Of a DNA stretch of 37,050 nucleotides, positions 32,782-37,050 are shown piece by piece. The position numbers and the translations under genes were made by a program. Every line of letters begins with the position of its first letter. Position 1 is the stretch's first letter. Origin of the DNA: Bacillota bacterium (GTDB taxonomy: Bacteria; Bacillota; Bacilli; Alicyclobacillales; SLC66). The DNA lies in the NCBI GenBank assembly GCA_021821185.1, contig JAKACU010000006.1, forward strand, positions 1 through 37,050, given 5' to 3'. The notes below the pieces were generated by a model. The model was not told where the DNA came from and ran no database searches. It was given only the letters and a program-made list of their open reading frames with translations.

Positions 32782-32818
32782 CAAAAGGATCTTGCGACAA
32801 TTCCGCAAGATCCTTTTG
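32782..32818. terminator. bidirectional intrinsic terminator
   Basis: Perfect 15-base arms CAAAAGGATCTTGCG and CGCAAGATCCTTTTG around a seven-base loop. A-rich and T-rich ends on both sides make it fit both the nitroreductase gene (plus) and the convergent Ig-like gene (minus). Confidence 0.85.
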
Positions 32819-32830
32819 TCTCAGTGCAAC

Positions 32831-34336
32831 TTAGTAGGTAAATGCTGCTTGGGTATTGGTTAATGCAGCAGCATTGACTGCATTGGGTGCCCAAGCCACG
32901 ATGCTATCAGTGAAATCTTGATCTCCATCAGCTGTAGCACTTGCTGTATACGTGACAGATACTTGACCCGATGGATTAGTAACACCACTTGTGGCAGACA
33001 ATGTGCCAGGCAACTCAGTGGCTTCAGGCGTTGCTTCTGTAGTTGAACCGACGGCATGCTGTAGATTGAAATCTACTGTAACGCCTGGAACTGGATTGCC
33101 GTAGGTATCGGTCACTGTGTAGACAATGGTCGATTGCGCGGATGCCACACTACTTTGTGCCGTTGTGATTGAGCTTTTCAGCATAACGGCGGCTGAAGGC
33201 GTAACACTCACAACATTCGACGTTGTGCTAATCACAGTGCCCCCTGCTGTGACAACCACCGGGGCTTGCGTCATCGCAACAGTCGGTGTAATCGTTGCAG
33301 TATAGGAACCATTCGCGTTGGTCGTAACTGTGCTACTTTGTCCATCAAACGTGACCACAACGGGCGTATTGGCAAGTGCATTATCCGTACTGCTATACAC
33401 ACTGCCCGTCACCGTCAAGGCTTGCCCCGCCGTGACAGCAGCGGCAGACAATTGTACCAAGGACTTAGCGGGGTCTACAGTTGATGTTGTCGTACCACCC
33501 GTTGTCGTGCCCGTGCTACCGCCAGCGGCTTTGGCCTGTGCCAAAAGCCACGCATCGATACGCAGTAAGTCGCTTAAAGTTACACGGCTAGTTATTTCAT
33601 AACGAAGTGTTAGGCCCAGTAGCGGATGAAGCTGATTCTTCTTGATGGTACCGTTCGCGTAGTCAGTCAAGAACTTATTGACCGTACCATATAATTTGCT
33701 GTAGTTATGTTCAACACGCGTGATCTCATTTTTAACCGCAACGAGAGACTTGCCATCTTGATATGTTTCCCGGTCATCTTCTTGATTCTTTACAGTACGA
33801 ACACCATGTTGCAATTGATCGGTTAATTCTTGCAACTGTTTCGTTAGCGTACCTAAGGTATCCTGATTGGTTGCAGCTTGCATCTGAGCAACAAGGCTTG
33901 TAATTTGTTGCTCGAGAGCCAGCTCTGCAGCTGTGATCGTCGACGTTGCCGTTGTCGATGTAGAGACTTTCGCAGCAAGTGCATTGGTTGTTACAGTCAA
34001 ATCCGTCGCAACTTTAGCTTCTTCGCTAACAATCTGTGGATTGTATTTCGCGACGGCTGTACTCAATTGCTTTTCAAAGTCACTCGCAGCTTTTATGGAC
34101 AAGATCCCGAGAATCGACATGATGGATCCTTTATCATGTCCTTTGATATGGCCCTTACCGTGCTCACCCGAGTCACCAAAGTTACCTCGACCGTGATCTT
34201 TTGGCATGGCCTGATGAAATGGCGCCTCTTTTGCACTATGTGATGCCGCAAAAGCCATTCCCGGTGCAACACTCATAGAAAGCAAAAGTGCACTTGCTAC
34301 TACAGCCGTTAAATTTTGTACGCGAACCTTACGCAT
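32831..34336 (-). CDS. secreted protein with helical domain and Ig-like repeats
   Basis: A 501 aa exported protein. ATG at 34336 is preferred (GAGGGGG nine bases upstream); the frame is open to 34378. Signal peptide about 1-31 (VVASALLLSMSVAPGMAFAA), a Gly/His/Lys-rich stretch (DHGRGNFGDSGEHGKGHIKG), a long helical region (about 80-270), a Thr/Gly linker, then two Ig-like or invasin-type repeats (about 300-375 and 380-500; TVTGSVYSSTDNALANTPVV, VTDTYGNPVPGVTVDFNLQ). There is no sorting signal or membrane anchor at the C-terminus. It is probably a surface or matrix protein. The exact family is unknown. Confidence 0.75.
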   Translation of the reverse strand: MRKVRVQNLTAVVASALLLSMSVAPGMAFAASHSAKEAPFHQAMPKDHGRGNFGDSGEHGKGHIKGHDKGSIMSILGILSIKAASDFEKQLSTAVAKYNPQIVSEEAKVATDLTVTTNALAAKVSTSTTATSTITAAELALEQQITSLVAQMQAATNQDTLGTLTKQLQELTDQLQHGVRTVKNQEDDRETYQDGKSLVAVKNEITRVEHNYSKLYGTVNKFLTDYANGTIKKNQLHPLLGLTLRYEITSRVTLSDLLRIDAWLLAQAKAAGGSTGTTTGGTTTSTVDPAKSLVQLSAAAVTAGQALTVTGSVYSSTDNALANTPVVVTFDGQSSTVTTNANGSYTATITPTVAMTQAPVVVTAGGTVISTTSNVVSVTPSAAVMLKSSITTAQSSVASAQSTIVYTVTDTYGNPVPGVTVDFNLQHAVGSTTEATPEATELPGTLSATSGVTNPSGQVSVTYTASATADGDQDFTDSIVAWAPNAVNAAALTNTQAAFTY

Positions 34337-34482
34337 TTGATGAATCCCCCTCAACCCTATGTGTTTGGCACATCTCATGCCTTATATTCCTAGAGTTCGA
34401 CTTACTTTCGCTCTTTTTGGGGGGTGAAACAAAAAAATGAGCGAAAAAAAAATACACTACGATAATCATGCTTGTGTTACTT

Positions 34483-34515
34483 TACTAGTGAGGATAGACG
34501 TTTGGCTCACTAGTA
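34483..34515 (+). promoter_or_regulatory. ten-base inverted repeat before the AraC-type gene
   Basis: TACTAGTGAG (34483-34492) and CTCACTAGTA (34506-34515) are perfect inverted arms with a 13-base loop, ending 23 bases before the start codon. It could be an operator or a leader hairpin. No T run follows. Confidence 0.55.
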
Positions 34516-34537
34516 TCGACCTGAGGTGGCATGTATT

Positions 34538-35440
34538 ATGGAAAAGAGGGATATAGAAGGTTTTGAATTTCTAGAAGACAGACGTCATGGAAATGTATTA
34601 TTCCCGTTATCTGTATACTGCGTGGATCTGACCCCCGGCCCAAACCAAGAAACGGTTAATTTCCATTGGCACGAGGAAGTAGAATTCGTCATCATCAAAT
34701 CAGGTTCAGTGTTGGTACAAGCTAGCTCTTCCAATGTTCAACTTCACACTGGACAGTTTGCCTTTATTAATAGCCAAGAAATACATCGCTTTATCCCCCC
34801 TGGCAATGTCATAAGTCAGTTCTATGCCATCGTATTTACGATGCATTTTTTAAGCAGTTGTATTAGTGACGCAATTCAACAAAACACTCTTCAACCGCTG
34901 CTTGATGGTACTTGCAACTTCCCATTTTTCCTGCCCAAAGAAGAGCCATGGCACAATGCCTTATCCTATCATCTTTCGTCAATCATTGATTTGTACGATC
35001 AACATCCTCCATTTATGGAGACAGCTATAAAAGGACATCTGTACTTCATTCTTTTCTACCTAACTAGTAATAATCAACTTCTTCACAATCCCGTCCCAAG
35101 TGGAGATAACCGATTAAACAGAATCAAAACTGTTTTATCTTATATAGAAGAAAACTACAAACATGGGATGCGGCTTTCCGATCTTTCCTCGTTGGTTTCC
35201 ATGAGCGATGCACACTTTTGTCGGTATTTTCACAAGTTGGTTGGTCGAACTCCGATAGAATACATTAACGAGTACCGAATTAACCAAGCCGTAAAACTCC
35301 TACAAAATACAAATTTATCGATTATCGATATTGCCTTTGATGTTGGATTTCAAAATGTAAGCTATTTTATCAAAGTATTCAGAAATCACAAGATGCTAAC
35401 CCCGTCTCAATTTCGCCGAAATAAAACAATCCTAACATAG
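34538..35440 (+). CDS. AraC family transcriptional regulator
   Basis: A 300 aa regulator with an N-terminal cupin sensor domain (about 20-150; FHWHEEVEFVIIKSGSVLVQ) and a C-terminal pair of helix-turn-helix motifs (about 200-300; MRLSDLSSLVSMSDAHFCRY, FHKLVGRTPIEYINEYRI, and LSIIDIAFDVGFQNVSYFIK). ATG at 34538 is used, with GAGGTGG eight bases upstream. It precedes a sugar-binding protein and permease on the same strand, and direct repeats next to the latter's promoter fit it as their activator, probably sensing the transported sugar (inference). Confidence 0.93.
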   Translation: MEKRDIEGFEFLEDRRHGNVLFPLSVYCVDLTPGPNQETVNFHWHEEVEFVIIKSGSVLVQASSSNVQLHTGQFAFINSQEIHRFIPPGNVISQFYAIVFTMHFLSSCISDAIQQNTLQPLLDGTCNFPFFLPKEEPWHNALSYHLSSIIDLYDQHPPFMETAIKGHLYFILFYLTSNNQLLHNPVPSGDNRLNRIKTVLSYIEENYKHGMRLSDLSSLVSMSDAHFCRYFHKLVGRTPIEYINEYRINQAVKLLQNTNLSIIDIAFDVGFQNVSYFIKVFRNHKMLTPSQFRRNKTILT

Positions 35441-35469
35441 CAAAATCGTGTCATTATTGTAGCAAAATC
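35438..35469 (+). promoter_or_regulatory. direct repeats, likely AraC-type activator site
   Basis: TAGCAAAATC occurs at 35438-35447 and again at 35460-35469, 22 bases start to start (two helical turns). Each is followed by one base and TG. The first overlaps the regulator's stop codon; the second abuts the -35 of the next promoter. Confidence 0.7.
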
Positions 35470-35497
35470 TTGATAGATCTATATTGAATACTATGAT
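35470..35497 (+). promoter_or_regulatory. promoter for the sugar-binding protein gene
   Basis: TTGATA (35470-35475), 16 bases, TATGAT (35492-35497), immediately after the second activator-type repeat. Confidence 0.6.
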
Positions 35498-35563
35498 AGT
35501 TTTACCTTGTGTTAGCGATTTCAAAAAGCTACTTCATACATATCACAAGGGGAGGAAGTAACA

Positions 35564-36814
35564 ATGAAAAAATGGCAATATGCCGCAACGGGCATCGTAA
35601 CTTTATCCATGATAACACCGCTCTTAGCAACAAACTCTTTCGCACAAACTCCATCTGTATCCTTACAATTTTTACAAAACAAGCCGGAAGTAGTAAACGA
35701 ATGGAACAAACTGATTTTGGAATTCGAAAAACAAAATCCAAGTATTTCTATCAAACAGATTAATCCGCCAAATGTGGATACCACTTTACAAGCCGACGTT
35801 GCTAAAGGTCAAGTTCCGGACATCGTTGCTATGGGTGCCGATGCCACATACATCCTCATGGCAAGAAACGGGATTTTCAAGAGCCTTTCAGGAACCCCAG
35901 AACTCAGTCATGTATCCGCTGCCTATACAAAAATGTTGGAAAGTGAAGTTGGAAAACCTACTCCCTATGCCATTCCCTACACAGTAAATGCCGTTCCAGT
36001 GCTCTACAACGTCACACTCTTTAAAAAATATCATTTGACAATACCCAAAACATGGAATGCATTCATGGCAGAAGCCAGGAAAATCAAGGCAGAAGGTGGA
36101 ACTCCCTTTTACAATGGCTTCAAAGATTCTTGGACACTAGCTGTTCCATGGAACCCACTTGCAGCCAATGAGGAAGGCTCAAACTTCTTTCATCAGCTTA
36201 AAGCTGGATCAACATCTTTCATGAAGGCCAACATCAAAGCAGCTCAACGCATCATTCAGTTTTCTTCGTTCGGGCAATCCAACCAATTTGGCGTCAACTA
36301 CAACGATGCTAACACCGGTTTTGCTCAAAACAAATCCGTCTTTTATGTGCAGGGCATTTGGGTTTTACCTGTTGTTCGACAAGCCAATCCAAAGATTAAG
36401 ATTGGATCGTTTGTCTTTCCAGCAACGAATCATCCTGCAAAAACAAAAATGGTGTCTGGTGTAGACTCATTGCTCGCTATTTCCAACTCGGGTAATTCTG
36501 CTAAGGAAGCTGCCGCCATGAAGTTCGTCAATTTCCTGTTGCAAAAGAAAAATGCCGCAGAGTATGCCAATATCGCTGGACTGTTCTCTACAGTTAAGGG
36601 AGTAAAGCCATCCGATAAAACGATCTTTCCATTACAATCCTATATCGATCAAGGGCGCGTTGTTGACTTCCCCGACCATTACTATCCACCAGCAATGGCA
36701 GCCAGCGATCAATACGAATCCGTATTGCAAGGTGCATTAAATAAAAAACAAAGTCCAACGTCCATTCTTCAACAACTACAAAGCTTATATCAACAATCTG
36801 CCGCTCATGAGTGA
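35564..36814 (+). CDS. sugar ABC transporter solute-binding protein
   Basis: A 416 aa family 1 binding protein that captures a sugar outside the cell for the membrane permease. ATG at 35564 follows GGGGAGG. Signal peptide about 1-28 (GIVTLSMITPLLATNSFAQ). The mature part has the binding-protein pattern NEWNKLILEFEKQNPSISIK, GQVPDIVAMGADATYILMAR, YAIPYTVNAVPVLYNVTLFK and IWVLPVVRQANPKIKIGSF. There is no lipobox Cys, in fact no Cys anywhere, though Gram-positive binding proteins are usually lipoproteins. It is followed by a hairpin and a permease gene. The sugar is not identifiable. Confidence 0.92.
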   Translation: MKKWQYAATGIVTLSMITPLLATNSFAQTPSVSLQFLQNKPEVVNEWNKLILEFEKQNPSISIKQINPPNVDTTLQADVAKGQVPDIVAMGADATYILMARNGIFKSLSGTPELSHVSAAYTKMLESEVGKPTPYAIPYTVNAVPVLYNVTLFKKYHLTIPKTWNAFMAEARKIKAEGGTPFYNGFKDSWTLAVPWNPLAANEEGSNFFHQLKAGSTSFMKANIKAAQRIIQFSSFGQSNQFGVNYNDANTGFAQNKSVFYVQGIWVLPVVRQANPKIKIGSFVFPATNHPAKTKMVSGVDSLLAISNSGNSAKEAAAMKFVNFLLQKKNAAEYANIAGLFSTVKGVKPSDKTIFPLQSYIDQGRVVDFPDHYYPPAMAASDQYESVLQGALNKKQSPTSILQQLQSLYQQSAAHE

Positions 36815-36818
36815 CTCG

Positions 36819-36853
36819 CTCAAGAAGGGGTCCCCCCTTCTTGAGAATTTTTT
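36819..36853 (+). terminator. intra-operon terminator-like hairpin
   Basis: Perfect 12-base arms CTCAAGAAGGGG (36819-36830) and CCCCTTCTTGAG (36834-36845) with a three-base loop, then AATTTTTTC. Between binding protein and permease it probably reduces permease expression, as in other sugar ABC operons. Confidence 0.85.
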
Positions 36854-36871
36854 CAAGGTGGTGTGTTCCCT

Positions 36872-37050
36872 ATGAAGTGGTTTCGTCAAACGTATGGGTA
36901 TTTACTCATAACAATTCCTGCTATTTGCCTGTTTTTTTTCTTTCATACGTATCCAGCTCTTCAAGGAATTTTTTATAGTCTTACCAATTGGAATGGATTT
37001 GGTCCCTTCCAATTTATCGGTCTGCAAAACTATATCGACTTATTTCAAGA
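36872..37050 (+). CDS. sugar ABC transporter permease, N-terminal part
   Basis: The first 59 codons of an inner-membrane permease, cut by the window edge. ATG at 36872 follows AAGGTGG. The visible part reads MKWFRQTYGYLLITIPAICL, a first membrane helix rich in Phe, then LQGIFYSLTNWNGFG and QFIGLQNYIDLF, the typical start of MalF/UgpA-type permeases. Confidence 0.88.
   Translation, partial: MKWFRQTYGYLLITIPAICLFFFFHTYPALQGIFYSLTNWNGFGPFQFIGLQNYIDLFQ

Overview
The window looks like a chromosomal segment of an aerobic or facultative spore-forming Bacillota (class Bacilli). The support is an alpha/beta-type spore protein, a Bacillus-like flagellin/secA/prfB neighbourhood, strong AGGAGG-type ribosome binding sites with frequent TTG starts, and stalk-domain and LCP surface proteins. 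The strikingly charge-poor extracellular flagellar proteins suggest an acidophile, and I would guess a member of the Alicyclobacillaceae. That placement is inference. No rRNA, tRNA, CRISPR array, insertion sequence or phage gene was seen, and no stretch over 300 bp lacks a gene.

Layout. (1) 1-3616, minus strand: hpf (ribosome hibernation), a small membrane protein, secA, and the start of prfB with its programmed +1 frameshift site. (2) 3759-13509, plus strand: a late flagellar block: a short FliA/SigD-like sigma factor, flgM, flgN-like, flgK, flgL, flagellin, fliD, fliT-like, a glycosyltransferase, fliS, closed by a terminator. (3) 13572-15676, minus: yvyF-like, comFC, degV. (4) 15726-20619, minus: phoU, recD2, phoP, phoR. 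(5) 20770-24371, minus: an unknown membrane protein, a GAF-GGDEF diguanylate cyclase and a divergent FolC/Mur-ligase homologue. (6) 24505-28154, minus: metK, a SASP gene, a WecG/TagA-type glycosyltransferase and an LCP-family ligase with an elaborate leader. (7) 28218-32706: two tandem stalk-domain secreted proteins (minus), then a cold-shock protein, a secreted transglutaminase-like protein and a nitroreductase (plus). (8) 32831-37050: a secreted Ig-like repeat protein (minus), then an AraC-type regulator, a sugar-binding protein and the start of a sugar permease (plus).

How it fits together. In Bacillus subtilis the genes degV, comF, yvyF, flgM to fliT, hpf, secA and prfB lie in one direction. 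Here the same order is kept, but the whole flagellar block from flgM to fliS is flipped in place, fliW/csrA and comFA are absent, and a sigma gene and a glycosyltransferase have been added. Upstream of flgM and of flgL sit two almost identical promoter-like elements, which I propose are read by the neighbouring sigma factor and controlled by FlgM. The filament proteins are Ser/Thr-rich and nearly free of Lys/Arg. The AraC/sugar-binding pair shows a textbook activator-site layout.
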